The notes: a model not told the origin generated them from the letters alone. A DNA stretch of 64,000 bases from Acutalibacter caecimuris_A (GCF_034335015.1 NZ_JAWXXK010000010.1:62001-126000), one strand, 5' to 3'; counted from the first letter of the stretch, positions 42,457-52,179 are shown. Program-made: numbers and translations.

Positions 42457-43061
42457 CAGTCAGTTCCCTCCTTCTTTGTTACCTTTTCGCTGATCTTGCG
42501 GATCGCGGCAAAAATAATAGCCAGTACAAGATAGCCGCCAAATACGCCGGACAGGGCGGATACCCGGTAGTCCTTCAGAAACTCAATGGAAACGCCCCAA
42601 ATGCTGGCATTTCCCAGCACCTCGCGGATCAAAGCGCAGAGCACCATGACCAGCGTAAAGAGGAAGCCGGTTTCCAAAGCGGTCTTGATCGTGGTGGTCT
42701 CCACATTTTCACCGGCCACGTCCTCCGCGTTGCGGTAAGGCACGGCGCTGACCGCCAAGGCGGCCAGATGGACGCCCAGCATATTGACCACATTGGGGAA
42801 ATACGCCTGCATCAGCATGTCGATCAGGGAAACAAAACCGGTAATGATCAAAATGTAGATGGGCAGGTGTGCCCGGCTGGGGATCACCTTTCTAAGAGCG
42901 GAAATGACAACAGCGCTGAAGAACGTGGCAAGGATCACCGCCGCGCCCATGCCGAGAGCGGCACGAAGATCCGCGCTGGAAGCCATGACAAAGCCTACGC
43001 CCAAGGGGAGCAGGTAAGCGGCCTCTTTATGAGAAATGCTGCTTTTCGTTGAGTTTTTCAT
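42456..43061 (-). CDS. rnfE: Rnf electron transport complex subunit E
   Basis: The protein has 201 residues and six membrane helices, and it is homologous to RnfA/NqrD. LPIYILIITGFVSLIDMLMQ and LIREVLGNASIWG fit RnfE, the partner of RnfA. It overlaps rnfG at its start (43058-43061). The N-terminus is slightly longer and polar (MKNSTKSSISHKEA). Confidence 0.9.
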   Translation of the reverse strand: MKNSTKSSISHKEAAYLLPLGVGFVMASSADLRAALGMGAAVILATFFSAVVISALRKVIPSRAHLPIYILIITGFVSLIDMLMQAYFPNVVNMLGVHLAALAVSAVPYRNAEDVAGENVETTTIKTALETGFLFTLVMVLCALIREVLGNASIWGVSIEFLKDYRVSALSGVFGGYLVLAIIFAAIRKISEKVTKKEGTD

Positions 43062-44362
43062 TCTGCGGTACCTCCGTTCTGTACTGTCTGAAAGGCTTCA
43101 AACGCGTCAGTGACCGCCTGCTGCATGGCATGAGAGGTCATAGTAGCGCCGGCGATCAGAGCGTTGTCTCCTGTCCAGGTGTCCTGGGTCAGGCCGGTGA
43201 AGGAGTCCTTATAAGCAGGCTGGTCCACCGTGTCGTCCACCGTGAAGTATTCTTCGTCAAAGAAGAGTTTCTTGGCGTCCGCCTTGACAATAGCGCCGGA
43301 AGCGTCCAGGATCACATAGATATCCATGGTCTGATAACCATAGCCTCTGGCACAGAAACCGTAGTAGGTGTCCTCGCCAACCTGGAAGGAATCAGCGGCT
43401 ACTATTGTACCGAAGGTAGTGAGGGAAAGGGGCTGCATGTTGGAAGCGCCCTCCATCAGCTTTTCAAAGCGGGCAACGGCAGGCTCTTCATAGGAAGCCT
43501 GATTGGCGCCGGCATGGGCCTTTGCTTCCTCTACCAGGGCGGCATGGTCGGCGGTCACATCATTGCCTTCCACATCGAATACCTTGCCTGTACCAAAGGC
43601 GTTTACCGTTACCAGCAGGGTAGCGTCGCCTTCTGTCATGATATAAGCGAAGCCGGAATCGTTCAGGGCCTTTACGCCGCTGAGCATATTGCCGGAAGCC
43701 TCGATCTCTTCCGTCTGCATCATACCATCGTTTGCCATACCGGTAAATACGGTGGGCAGCAGCTCCATTAGAAGCTGATCGTCGCTCTTTACACCCTCGG
43801 CAATGAGGGAGTTGGCGATCAAAGTGTTCATCGCTTCCTCAACAGCGGTTTTGAAAGCGGTAGAAGAGAAGGTAGAGCCTGCCACCGTGCCGACATCGGC
43901 CAGGGCAGAATCCTTGCCCACATAGGTGGAGAGGTACTCCGGATCCTTTGCACGGAAATCGAAGGCCTCGGAATCGTTGTAGGAATCGATCTGTACATTG
44001 TAGATCTTACCGTCAGCGGAAACGCCCAGAGAGATCTCCATCGGAGCGGTAGAATAGTTGGAAGTGGCGGTCACATGGACCGCGTATCCCAATCCGGCAG
44101 CCTCCTGGTACACCGCGGTAACAGAGGGGGGAACGTCTGTCAGAGAAGAGCCCTCCGGGGCGGCAGCGTCATAGATCATCGCATCGGCGTCAAAGGCGGC
44201 GCCTTCGGGCATTACCGCCAGCAGCGGGCCAAACTGCGCGCTGGCGTTGTTGGCTTCGATCAGGGGACCGGTGTGGAAATTCAGGCCGAACATGGCGGCG
44301 CTGAACACTGCCACGATCACCAAAAGAAGCGCGATAGACTTGATAAGGTCGGTACGTTTCAT
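43058..44362 (-). CDS. rnfG: RnfG-like flavoprotein with two FMN-binding domains
   Basis: At 434 residues it is about twice a usual RnfG. An N-terminal membrane anchor (residues 8-27) is followed by two FMN_bind-type modules. The first ends VAGSTFSSTAFKTAVEEAM (about 160-180). The second ends IAGATMTSHAMQQAVTDAF (about 400-420), where the Thr of GATMT is the expected site of covalent phosphoester-linked FMN. The first module lacks the GAT and may be vestigial, although Ser/Thr residues are present. ApbE, which attaches FMN, is encoded in the same operon. Confidence 0.88.
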   Translation of the reverse strand: MKRTDLIKSIALLLVIVAVFSAAMFGLNFHTGPLIEANNASAQFGPLLAVMPEGAAFDADAMIYDAAAPEGSSLTDVPPSVTAVYQEAAGLGYAVHVTATSNYSTAPMEISLGVSADGKIYNVQIDSYNDSEAFDFRAKDPEYLSTYVGKDSALADVGTVAGSTFSSTAFKTAVEEAMNTLIANSLIAEGVKSDDQLLMELLPTVFTGMANDGMMQTEEIEASGNMLSGVKALNDSGFAYIMTEGDATLLVTVNAFGTGKVFDVEGNDVTADHAALVEEAKAHAGANQASYEEPAVARFEKLMEGASNMQPLSLTTFGTIVAADSFQVGEDTYYGFCARGYGYQTMDIYVILDASGAIVKADAKKLFFDEEYFTVDDTVDQPAYKDSFTGLTQDTWTGDNALIAGATMTSHAMQQAVTDAFEAFQTVQNGGTAE

Positions 44363-45297
44363 TATTTAATACCTCCCAGCGTCTTTTTCGTAGTCCAGGT
44401 CTCAATAAAGGGAGTGAGCAGGTTCATAGCGAGAATGGAAATGGAAACACCCTCGGGATAAGAACCAAACTGCCGGATAGCAAAGGTGATAAGGCCGCAG
44501 CCGATGCAGAAAATCACTCTGCCAAGACCGGTGGCGGGGGTGGTCACATAGTCGGTGGCCATAAAGACCGCGCCCAGGATCAGGCCGCCGGCAAGTACCT
44601 GAGCCAGCGCATATGTAGCATCGCCTGTAAAGACCAGGTAGCAGAGGAATACCGTAGCCACAAAGGAAACGGGCACATACCATTTGATCACCTTGCGCAC
44701 CACCAGGTAGAGGAAGCCTACCAGCAGAGCGGCGGCACAGGTCTCGCCGATGGCTCCGCCGTGAACGCCCAAAAACAGATCCATCATGGAGGGGGCTGCT
44801 TCCAGCCCTTCCACGCCCGTATTCAGATCAGCCAAAGGAGTGGCTGTAGAGCTGAGCTCCACAAGAGTGGGCATTGCGCCTCCGCCGACAGCGCCGAAGG
44901 TGAGAAGCATAAACACACGAGCGGCAATAGCGGGGTTTACAATGTTCTTTCCCAGGCCGCCGAACAGGCCCTTGACGATCACAATGGCGAAAACAGAACC
45001 CAGAGCGCACTGCCACAGCGGTACATTGGTGCTCAGGTTCAGTGCCAGCAGAAGTCCGGTAACTACCGCACTAAAATCGAATACAGTCTGCTTTTTGTGT
45101 ACACAGAGATTAAACAGAGCTTCGGCCAGCACAGCGCTGGCAATACAGGTAAGAATGATCAGCAGCGCCTGCAGACCAAACAGCACCACCGCGGCAATAG
45201 CGGCGGGTACCAGAGCGATCACCACATCCAGCATGATGTTGTGGGTGGAAACGCCACTGTTGATATGAGGAGCGGCGGAAACATGAAGATTTTTCAT
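44362..45297 (-). CDS. rnfD: Rnf electron transport complex subunit D
   Basis: ATG 45297 overlaps the rnfC stop. Length is 311 residues with nine or so membrane helices. AAPHINSGVSTHNIMLDVVI is the RnfD start. SSTATPLADL holds the Thr likely to carry covalent FMN (SGATPL-like), and FMATDYVTTPATGLGR is conserved. It is the membrane subunit carrying flavin between the Fe-S and RnfG parts. Confidence 0.93.
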   Translation of the reverse strand: MKNLHVSAAPHINSGVSTHNIMLDVVIALVPAAIAAVVLFGLQALLIILTCIASAVLAEALFNLCVHKKQTVFDFSAVVTGLLLALNLSTNVPLWQCALGSVFAIVIVKGLFGGLGKNIVNPAIAARVFMLLTFGAVGGGAMPTLVELSSTATPLADLNTGVEGLEAAPSMMDLFLGVHGGAIGETCAAALLVGFLYLVVRKVIKWYVPVSFVATVFLCYLVFTGDATYALAQVLAGGLILGAVFMATDYVTTPATGLGRVIFCIGCGLITFAIRQFGSYPEGVSISILAMNLLTPFIETWTTKKTLGGIK

Positions 45298-46658
45298 CAG
45301 GTATTTCCCCCTTCTTTTTCTTTTTGAGCGGCAGCATACTGCTTGAGCCACCATTTCGCCTCCTGGTTATTGGCAAGCAGGGGACGGTGGGCAGGGCAGA
45401 TATAAGAGCAGCAGCCGCAATCCACACACTGCCGAACGCCGGTATCGATCAGCGCCTCGGCACGCTTGTCCTCGTCCTTTTGCTTCATAGCGTCGTCCAC
45501 CGCCACTACGTTGATGTTGATGGGGCATTTTTCAATACATCTGCCGCAGTGAATACAGGCGGTGGGGGTGGGAAGCACGCTCTTCTTCTCATCGAATACG
45601 AGAACGGCGTTTGCCACCTTGACAATGGGATCCTCCACCGAGCAAACGGCGGTGCCGTTCATGGGGCCGCCGATGACCACCTTGCCGGGTTCGGCGGAAA
45701 GGCCGGTCTGCTCCAACAGGTAGCTAATGCGTGTACCAATAGGGGCGATCAGGTTTTTCGGCTCCTTTACGGCAGGGCCGTCTACCGTGACGATACGCTC
45801 TACCAGGGGCATACCGGTGGAAATATACTCCGCCATTTTGGCAAAGGAGGAAACATTGATGATCACCGCGTGGAAATAGGGGAAACGCTTTCCGGCAATG
45901 GCTACCCTTCCCGTGGCGTTATACAGCGTTACCTGTTTGGCGCCCTGGGGATAAATGGTATCCAGCTCGTGGATCTCCACATAGTCCATTCCGACAAAGG
46001 CCTCGCGCATTTTCGCGATGGCGTCAGGCTTGTTCTTTTCGATGCAGATCTTAAAGCGCGCATCCTTCAGATACTCGTTCATGTAGGTCCTGAGATATTC
46101 CACGCCTTTTACAATGAGATCGGGGTGATCCAGCATCATACGGTGGTCGCTGGTGATATAGGGCTCGCACTCCGCGGCGTTGACCAGAACCGTATCTACC
46201 GTGTATTGTCCGCTGCACATTTCATTGAACTTGGCCCAGGTGGGGAAGGCGGCGCCGCCGAGGCCTACCAGGCCGCTTTCCCGTAAAGCCTGCAGGAATT
46301 CCTCGCAGTTGTGGATCTCCGGGGGCTTCAGGTTGGGGTCTTTCTCCATTTTGCCGTCGCTTTCGATCCGGATGGCCTGGGTCTCTTTGCCGTCCGCCGT
46401 TTTCATGGGGCCGATCTCCACTACTGTGCCGGATACGGTGGCGTGCACCGGGGAAGAAAATCTTCCTTCTTCTCTGGCAATCAGCTGCCCCACAGTAACG
46501 TGGTCGCCCACCTTCACAACAGGCTCGGCATCGTGCCCGGAGTGCATGTTCATGGGAAGCAGCACCTCAGGCGGCGTGGGAATGCGCACAGGAGCACACC
46601 CGGCCGTATGCTTGTTGTGGGGGACATGCAAAGACGAAATGTTTTTTCGTTTCAGCAT
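45297..46658 (-). CDS. rnfC: Rnf electron transport complex subunit C
   Basis: ATG 46658 follows GAGGAG; a further ATG 27 nt upstream is possible. Length is 453 residues. The N-terminal barrel-sandwich is LLPMNMHSGHDAEPVVKVGD. The NADH/FMN site is LVGLGGAAFPTWAKF. Two 4Fe-4S motifs follow (CIHCGRCIEKCP and CVDCGCCSYICP). RnfC is the peripheral NAD-reducing subunit. It is the first structural Rnf gene, as in the clostridial C-D-G-E-A-B order. Confidence 0.94.
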   Translation of the reverse strand: MLKRKNISSLHVPHNKHTAGCAPVRIPTPPEVLLPMNMHSGHDAEPVVKVGDHVTVGQLIAREEGRFSSPVHATVSGTVVEIGPMKTADGKETQAIRIESDGKMEKDPNLKPPEIHNCEEFLQALRESGLVGLGGAAFPTWAKFNEMCSGQYTVDTVLVNAAECEPYITSDHRMMLDHPDLIVKGVEYLRTYMNEYLKDARFKICIEKNKPDAIAKMREAFVGMDYVEIHELDTIYPQGAKQVTLYNATGRVAIAGKRFPYFHAVIINVSSFAKMAEYISTGMPLVERIVTVDGPAVKEPKNLIAPIGTRISYLLEQTGLSAEPGKVVIGGPMNGTAVCSVEDPIVKVANAVLVFDEKKSVLPTPTACIHCGRCIEKCPININVVAVDDAMKQKDEDKRAEALIDTGVRQCVDCGCCSYICPAHRPLLANNQEAKWWLKQYAAAQKEKEGGNT

Positions 46659-46681
46659 TCTGTCATCTCTCCTCAATTTTT

Positions 46682-47752
46682 TCATTCTGGTTTTTTATCT
46701 ATTGGATGGATACCGGGCGTATATTCCTGGGCGCCATCCTGGAAGATCCACAGTACATCTACATTTTCCAAGGAATCCACAAGCGCCCGGCCATCCTCAT
46801 AGCTCATGCAGAACAGTGCGGTAGAAAGTGCGTCAGCCAGCCCGCTGTCTTTTGTAATGACCGAGACAGAGGCGAAATGATCCGCCGGCATCAGCGTATC
46901 CTTATCGATAATATGGTGATACCGTGTGCCGTCTACGGTAAAGAACCGTTCGTAAATACCGGAGGTAACGCAGGAGGTATCGGAAAGTTCCACATACATG
47001 GCATAATTGTTCTCGTGGTCAAAGGGATCTTTGATCCCCGTTACCCAGCCGGACTGATCCGGCTTTTTTCCAATAATGCGGATATTGCCGCCGATATTCA
47101 GCACATAGCCTTCCGCGTTTCGTTCGGAAAGCAGCCCGGCCGCTTTTTCGGTGGCATAGCCCTTGCCGATAGCGCCCACATCGATCTGTGCCTCGGGGTC
47201 AGAGATGCGCACGGTGCTTTTTTCCTCGTCGATCTCCAAAAGGGAAATATCCGTATGCTGCTTTGCCTGCTCCAGCAAAGCCGGATTGGGCAGAGAGGCC
47301 TTTTGTGGATCTTTTTCCGCCGCGGCACGGCAGTCGTGCCAGGGGCGGAGCACCGCGCCGAACATCACGTTCATTTCGCCGTTTGTCAGCGTATAAAGCT
47401 CTTTGGTATAAAGCAGAAATTCTATGAGCTTTTGATCTACCTCTAAAGCCTCGCCGCCAGCCTGCTTATTGATGGTGCAGAGGTTATTGATCCCCGCGTA
47501 TTCATGATAAATATCAAACAGGCGATGGTATTCTTCCAAAAGCCCGGCGGCGGCCTCCGTGTTTTCATCAAAGATCTCTTGAGAATCTCCCGCATAGCTG
47601 TAAAGAAAGGAAACTGTATCGAAAAAGGTATAATATGCTTTACCCACAGGCTCTGCCTTTTTTGCAACAGTAGGGCACCCCGCCAAAATGACGGGGAGCC
47701 CTATCGCTAAACACAGGCAGAGAAAACTTTTGAAAAGTTTAGTGCCTTTCAT
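46682..47752 (-). CDS. apbE: FAD:protein FMN transferase, lipoprotein
   Basis: ATG 47752 (or 47758) begins a lipoprotein signal ending ILAGC. Length is about 356 residues. ApbE hallmarks are present: NGEMNVMFGAVLRPWH, IDVGAIGKGYATEKAA, NIGGNIRIIGKKP, and GIYERFF then YHHIIDKDTLMPAD and a late DALSTALF. It transfers FMN from FAD to Thr/Ser of RnfG and RnfD outside the membrane, matching its operon partners. Confidence 0.93.
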   Translation of the reverse strand: MKGTKLFKSFLCLCLAIGLPVILAGCPTVAKKAEPVGKAYYTFFDTVSFLYSYAGDSQEIFDENTEAAAGLLEEYHRLFDIYHEYAGINNLCTINKQAGGEALEVDQKLIEFLLYTKELYTLTNGEMNVMFGAVLRPWHDCRAAAEKDPQKASLPNPALLEQAKQHTDISLLEIDEEKSTVRISDPEAQIDVGAIGKGYATEKAAGLLSERNAEGYVLNIGGNIRIIGKKPDQSGWVTGIKDPFDHENNYAMYVELSDTSCVTSGIYERFFTVDGTRYHHIIDKDTLMPADHFASVSVITKDSGLADALSTALFCMSYEDGRALVDSLENVDVLWIFQDGAQEYTPGIHPIDKKPE

Positions 47753-47771
47753 TTGCAAAAATACTGTTGGA

Positions 47772-48797
47772 TCAGCGAGCGTTCTTAGCGGCCTTCGCGG
47801 AAGTGTCCTTCATGGAAGTGATTTGCATGGAGCAGCCAGCGCTGAGCAGATCCTTATCCACAGCGATCTGATGGCCGTTAGCCTCCTGAGTCTCCAGGGC
47901 GGCAACCTCATCAGCAGTTTTGCCAACGATAAACTTGGAGAAGGCCTCAGACTGCTCGAACCACTCCTTCATCACGCCGTCGCCATCATTGTCGACCTTA
48001 CCCTCCATGCCGTAATCGCCCTTGAGAACGCGCTTGGTAGCGGTGTAGTCAGAGCTTACGATCTCGCCGTTGGTATTGATGGTGATCTTGGGCTGTACAG
48101 AGTCATTCAATGCGGCAACGATTTTGCCGTCCGCTACAACAGCGGCGGAGAAATCGGTGTACATGGCAACCAGGCCGTCTTCTTCATCGGTAGCAGCCTT
48201 GGAATCGGCGGCAGAGGTGCTGGCGGCAACGCCCAGTGTAAATTCACCGGCCTTGAAGCTCATGCCCTGCTCGTCGTTACAGGCGGCGGCAACAGCTTCC
48301 ATGAAATCGGTGATCTGCATGGAGCAGCCGGCGCTGAGCAGATCCTTGTCAGCGGCGATCTGATGGCCGTTGGCCTCCTGCAGCTGAATGCCCTTAACCT
48401 CATCGGCGGTCTTACCGACCACATACTCTTCAAAGGCCTTGGCCTGCTCGTACCATTCCTTCATCACGCCATCGCCGTCGTTATCGACCTTGCCGGCCAT
48501 GCCGTAGTCATCGCCCAGTTCCATCTTCGTCTTAAAGGTGGCGGCAGTGTCAACAGCGCCGCCGGTAACGTCCATCTTGCTCTGGGCCACATCAATGCGG
48601 CAGGAAACGATCTTTCCGTCCTTGTCGGTGACGACGGTGGCTACGGTAGCATCGACCTGCGCGTTGTTTTCCGCAGAACTGTCCGTGTTCAGAGCGACAC
48701 CCATGCCCAGCTTGTACTCAGCTTCCTTTGCGCCGGAGCATGCGGTCAGCATAGCCGCCATGCAAAGGCAGAGAACGATTGCGAGAACCTTCTTCAT
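47772..48797 (-). CDS. Lipoprotein with duplicated FMN-binding-like module, Rnf operon leader gene
   Basis: The 341-residue product has a lipobox (MLTAC). Two repeats of about 70 residues, starting near 96 and 263, share GKVDNDGDGVMKEW, VGKTADEV and QEANGHQIA, and each ends DLLSAGCSMQIT. That end is reminiscent of the SGAT-type FMN attachment motif, but with Gly-Cys-Ser. The GKVDNDGDG loop also looks like a Ca-binding type loop. It heads an operon with apbE and rnf, so an extracytoplasmic flavin-carrying electron acceptor is a reasonable hypothesis (inference). Confidence 0.7.
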   Translation of the reverse strand: MKKVLAIVLCLCMAAMLTACSGAKEAEYKLGMGVALNTDSSAENNAQVDATVATVVTDKDGKIVSCRIDVAQSKMDVTGGAVDTAATFKTKMELGDDYGMAGKVDNDGDGVMKEWYEQAKAFEEYVVGKTADEVKGIQLQEANGHQIAADKDLLSAGCSMQITDFMEAVAAACNDEQGMSFKAGEFTLGVAASTSAADSKAATDEEDGLVAMYTDFSAAVVADGKIVAALNDSVQPKITINTNGEIVSSDYTATKRVLKGDYGMEGKVDNDGDGVMKEWFEQSEAFSKFIVGKTADEVAALETQEANGHQIAVDKDLLSAGCSMQITSMKDTSAKAAKNAR

Positions 48798-48863
48798 ACT
48801 TGAAACAACATCCCTTCTGAAAATGATAAAACGTTATTGTGAGCGAATCAGCGCTCATCTGCA

Positions 48864-48892
48864 AGTATAGCGCAAACTTTTCCAGAAAGCAA
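48864..48892 (-). promoter_or_regulatory. Promoter of the Rnf operon
   Basis: On the minus strand: TTGCTT (48892-48887), a 17-bp spacer, TATACT (48869-48864), about 65 nt upstream of the lipoprotein start. Confidence 0.75.
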
Positions 48893-49049
48893 GGATAATT
48901 TTTTCACAAAGACAGGATTCCCATGTTTCTATGAATTAAAGGGTATTCCAAAAAGTTTTCTGTGAAAAACGCTGGGATATTTTTGCAAATCAAAAGTTCC
49001 CGTTCCTTTTTCGCATATAAATGTATGAGGAGCAAGCACCACACTACAT

Positions 49050-49370
49050 AAAATGAGCAATTAGGAAGGAGCAATGAGCAATTATAAGGTCAAGGGCGCG
49101 GGCACCGCAAGCAGCGCCTGGTAAATTGAAATTTGGCGGTAAGGCGCTCGCTCTCCGCCTTTCATTCTGAACGAAGTGAAGAATCTTGTCCTTGACCTTT
49201 TTCAGAGAATTCAGGGGTGAGATTCTTCGCTGGGAAAGCAAGGCGAGCCTTGCTTTTTGTTCAGCAATGACAGTGGAAAACTATGTGCTAAACTGCAATT
49301 TGCAGTTACCTGCCCACTCTCCGCTCTTACCCTTAATTACTACTTTCTAATAGCTGATTGCTCATTTTCC
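49050..49370. mobile_element. Composite intergenic repeat element with inverted ends
   Basis: The ends AAATGAGCAATTAGGAAGG and TAATAGCTGATTGCTCATTTT are imperfect inverted repeats. Inside lies a TTCATTCTGAACGAAGTGAAG / GAGATTCTTCGC palindrome related to 15561-15650. The interval 48798-49383 holds no gene. Confidence 0.65.
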
Positions 49371-49383
49371 ATTGCCCAAAAAG

Positions 49384-52179
49384 TCATTCTGTACGCAGCG
49401 CGGTAACGGGGTCTTTTTTGGCAGCGCTTTTCGCGGGGAGCAGCCCGGCGATCACGGTGATGGCCACGCTGAGCAAAATCAAAAACAGAGCCGCCGGAAG
49501 CGGAAGCGAGGCGGAAAGCGCGGCTGTATCCAAAAGGCCTTGCAAAAGGGAGTTGATGGGGAAGGTCAAAAGTACCGTAACGCCCACGCCCAGCACACCG
49601 GCCAGCAGGCCGATGATAACGGTTTCCGCATTGAATACCTGGGAAATATTCCGTTTGGAAGCGCCGATCGCCCGAAGGATCCCGATCTCCTTGGTACGCT
49701 CCAGCACGGAAATATGGGTGATGATCCCGATCATAATGCTGGAAACGATCAGGGAGACCGCCACGAAGGCGATGAGCACATAGGAGATCACGTCCACAAT
49801 GGTGGTGATGGAGCTGGTCAGCAGCGCCACGTAATCGGTATAGGTGATCCTGTCTTTTTCCTCCACGCCTTCGTTATACCGTTCAATGCAGGCGGAAACA
49901 GCGTCCTTGGCTTCAAAGCTGTCCGTATAAATACTGATGGAGGCCGGGGCCTCATAGCTCACCTTGCCGAAGCTTTTCATGTTGTCCTTGTAAGTGGCTC
50001 CGGCAATATACTCTTCATAAACAGACAGCAGCAGCTCTTCGTCCGGTGTTTCCGCAAGCCAGCGGTCCAGCAGGGCAGCCATAGCCGTTTCGTCCGGCTG
50101 ATTGCCGCCCGGCGTCATTTCTGCCGGAGCGCCGCCGGGGGCCGGCTGGGAAGGCTCGGTTTCTGTTTTCTCTGCTTTCTGAGAATTATAATATAGGATC
50201 ATGCTGTAAAAGGAGGCCTTATCGGATACCCCGAGACCGGAAAGATAGGTCTTGGCGGCTTCCGTTTTCGCGTTGTCGTCCGCCGCCTCAAAAGCCATGC
50301 CATTCAGAATGTTGACGGCTTCATCCTTTTCCTGCGCCAGTACCACAGGGCTTTCATCGGTCAGGGCAATGATGTGATCTGTCAGCAGCGAGGTGTAGGC
50401 CGCGGCGGTGGTGAGGTTGGCGTTTGCCGCGTCCCTTTTGGGACAGATCACGCCGGTCACCTTCAGCTTGATGGCATTTTCCAGAAGGGGCTCCAGCTTC
50501 AGGGCCTCCTCGCCCACATACGTGAAAAGGCCGTTTTCCTTTTCCTCATAATGCTCGCAGGCGGGCAGCAGGTAGAAGGTGTGGCTGCAAAGCTCTTCAT
50601 AGGTCCAGGTGCGTTCCGGCGCTTTCCCGCTGTTCTTGATCTGCTCTGTGATCTCCTGATATTCTTCGCCGGTGAGCAGGCCCAGCTGGAAAAGAGCCTC
50701 CGCGGGGATCGAGCCGTTTTCCTCCAGCACCAGCACGATCTCATCATAAGCCTTGGGCCACGCGCCGTACAGAACATCGTAGCTGTCGGTCAGGATCCGG
50801 CTGACAACGGCGCCGCCGGTGCCGGGCATCAGCTGCGAGAAATTTTCCGCGCCGGAGGCGTTTTTGCCCATCAGAGAATTCATGCGATCCATGGCGGCTG
50901 CCGGGCCCATACTCCCGCCGGGCAGGGAAGAGCTGCCCGCCTCCTCCGGCTCGGCGTCGGAGCTTACCAATGTGCCGTCCGCGTCATAGGAGTAAACCTT
51001 GAAGCTTACGCCGTAGGTATAGGCTACGCCGTTCTCGCCGAGATACTGCCGGATCTCGCTGTCCGGATCGTCCAAATATTTTTTGAAGGCGGTCAGGTTG
51101 TTTTCCTTGATGCTGCTGGCGATCGCCTCGCTGGATTCCAGCAGGCGGGTGTCCATGGAAACCATATTGTCCGGCCGGGTTTCTTTCTCCTGAAGCATGC
51201 CGCCCCGCATACCGGCCTGCATGCCCATTAAGCCGGACATATCCACCGCCTGAGAGCCTATGGTAATGGGGTAGGAGGTCATGGTTTCCTTTTGAATATC
51301 CGCAATATAGGTGTTCACCCCGCTGGAAAGGGCCAGGATCAGCGCGATTCCGATAATGCCGATGGAACCGGCGAAGGCGGTCAAAATTGTCCTGCCCTTT
51401 TTGGTGCGCAGATTATTAAAGCTCAGGGAGAGGGAGGTCAGGAAAGACATTTTGGCTTTTCCTGTCTTTTTTCCCTCCGGTTTCGCGGGGGTCTCCTCCG
51501 GCAGGAAGGGGTCGCTGTCGCCGGTGATCTTCCCGTCCCGCAGCTTGATAATACGGGTGGAGTACTGTTGGGCAAGCTCCGGATTATGAGTGACCATGAC
51601 CACCAGCCGGTCCCTGGCCACCTGCTTTAACAGCTCCATCACCTGAAGGCTGGTTTCCGTGTCCAGCGCCCCCGTGGGCTCGTCCGCCAGCAAAATTTCC
51701 GGGTTGTTTACCAAAGCCCGGGCAATGGCCACCCGCTGCATCTGCCCGCCGGAAAGCTGGTTGGGTCTTTTATGGAGCTGGCCGGCAAGTCCTACCTCCT
51801 CCAGCGCCTTTTTGGCGCGGGTTCGCCGTTCGGTACGGGAAACGCCGCCGATGGTCAGCGCCAGCTCCACGTTTTGGAGAATGGACTGATGGGGGATCAG
51901 ATTGTAGCTTTGAAACACAAAACCGATGGAATGGTTCCGGTAAGAATCCCAGTCCCGGTCCTTATACTCCTTTGTGGAGACGCCGTTTATCAAAAGATCT
52001 CCGCTGTCGTACCGGTCCAGCCCGCCGATAATGTTCAGCAGCGTGGTTTTTCCGGAGCCGCTTGGGCCCAGGATCGAGACAAACTCGTTGTCCCGCAGGT
52101 TCAGCGAAACCCCGTTTAACGCCTGCTGCACCAGCTCGCCGGTACGAAATTGCTTTGAGATATTTTTTACTTGAAGCAT
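49384..52179 (-). CDS. MacB-like ABC transporter, ATPase fused to FtsX-type permease
   Basis: ATG 52179 follows AGGAAGGAAC. Length is 931 residues. The N-terminal ABC domain (1-225) has Walker A GPSGSGKTT, signature LSGGQMQRVAIARAL and Walker B ILLADEPTGALD. Then come a membrane helix near 270-290, a large extracytoplasmic domain (about 300-770) with Met/Gly-rich and acidic stretches, and three membrane helices of FtsX type at the C-terminus (VDVISYVLIAFVAVSLIVSS, then VIIGLLAGVLGVGV). This LolCDE/MacB type exports peptides, lipoproteins or drugs by mechanotransmission. No two-component or MFP partner is adjacent. Confidence 0.9.
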   Translation of the reverse strand: MLQVKNISKQFRTGELVQQALNGVSLNLRDNEFVSILGPSGSGKTTLLNIIGGLDRYDSGDLLINGVSTKEYKDRDWDSYRNHSIGFVFQSYNLIPHQSILQNVELALTIGGVSRTERRTRAKKALEEVGLAGQLHKRPNQLSGGQMQRVAIARALVNNPEILLADEPTGALDTETSLQVMELLKQVARDRLVVMVTHNPELAQQYSTRIIKLRDGKITGDSDPFLPEETPAKPEGKKTGKAKMSFLTSLSLSFNNLRTKKGRTILTAFAGSIGIIGIALILALSSGVNTYIADIQKETMTSYPITIGSQAVDMSGLMGMQAGMRGGMLQEKETRPDNMVSMDTRLLESSEAIASSIKENNLTAFKKYLDDPDSEIRQYLGENGVAYTYGVSFKVYSYDADGTLVSSDAEPEEAGSSSLPGGSMGPAAAMDRMNSLMGKNASGAENFSQLMPGTGGAVVSRILTDSYDVLYGAWPKAYDEIVLVLEENGSIPAEALFQLGLLTGEEYQEITEQIKNSGKAPERTWTYEELCSHTFYLLPACEHYEEKENGLFTYVGEEALKLEPLLENAIKLKVTGVICPKRDAANANLTTAAAYTSLLTDHIIALTDESPVVLAQEKDEAVNILNGMAFEAADDNAKTEAAKTYLSGLGVSDKASFYSMILYYNSQKAEKTETEPSQPAPGGAPAEMTPGGNQPDETAMAALLDRWLAETPDEELLLSVYEEYIAGATYKDNMKSFGKVSYEAPASISIYTDSFEAKDAVSACIERYNEGVEEKDRITYTDYVALLTSSITTIVDVISYVLIAFVAVSLIVSSIMIGIITHISVLERTKEIGILRAIGASKRNISQVFNAETVIIGLLAGVLGVGVTVLLTFPINSLLQGLLDTAALSASLPLPAALFLILLSVAITVIAGLLPAKSAAKKDPVTALRTE

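Noticed and set aside
49050..49370. Small non-coding RNA or riboswitch
   Set aside because: The hairpins match a dispersed repeat family, and no known riboswitch motif is recognisable; expression cannot be judged from sequence.
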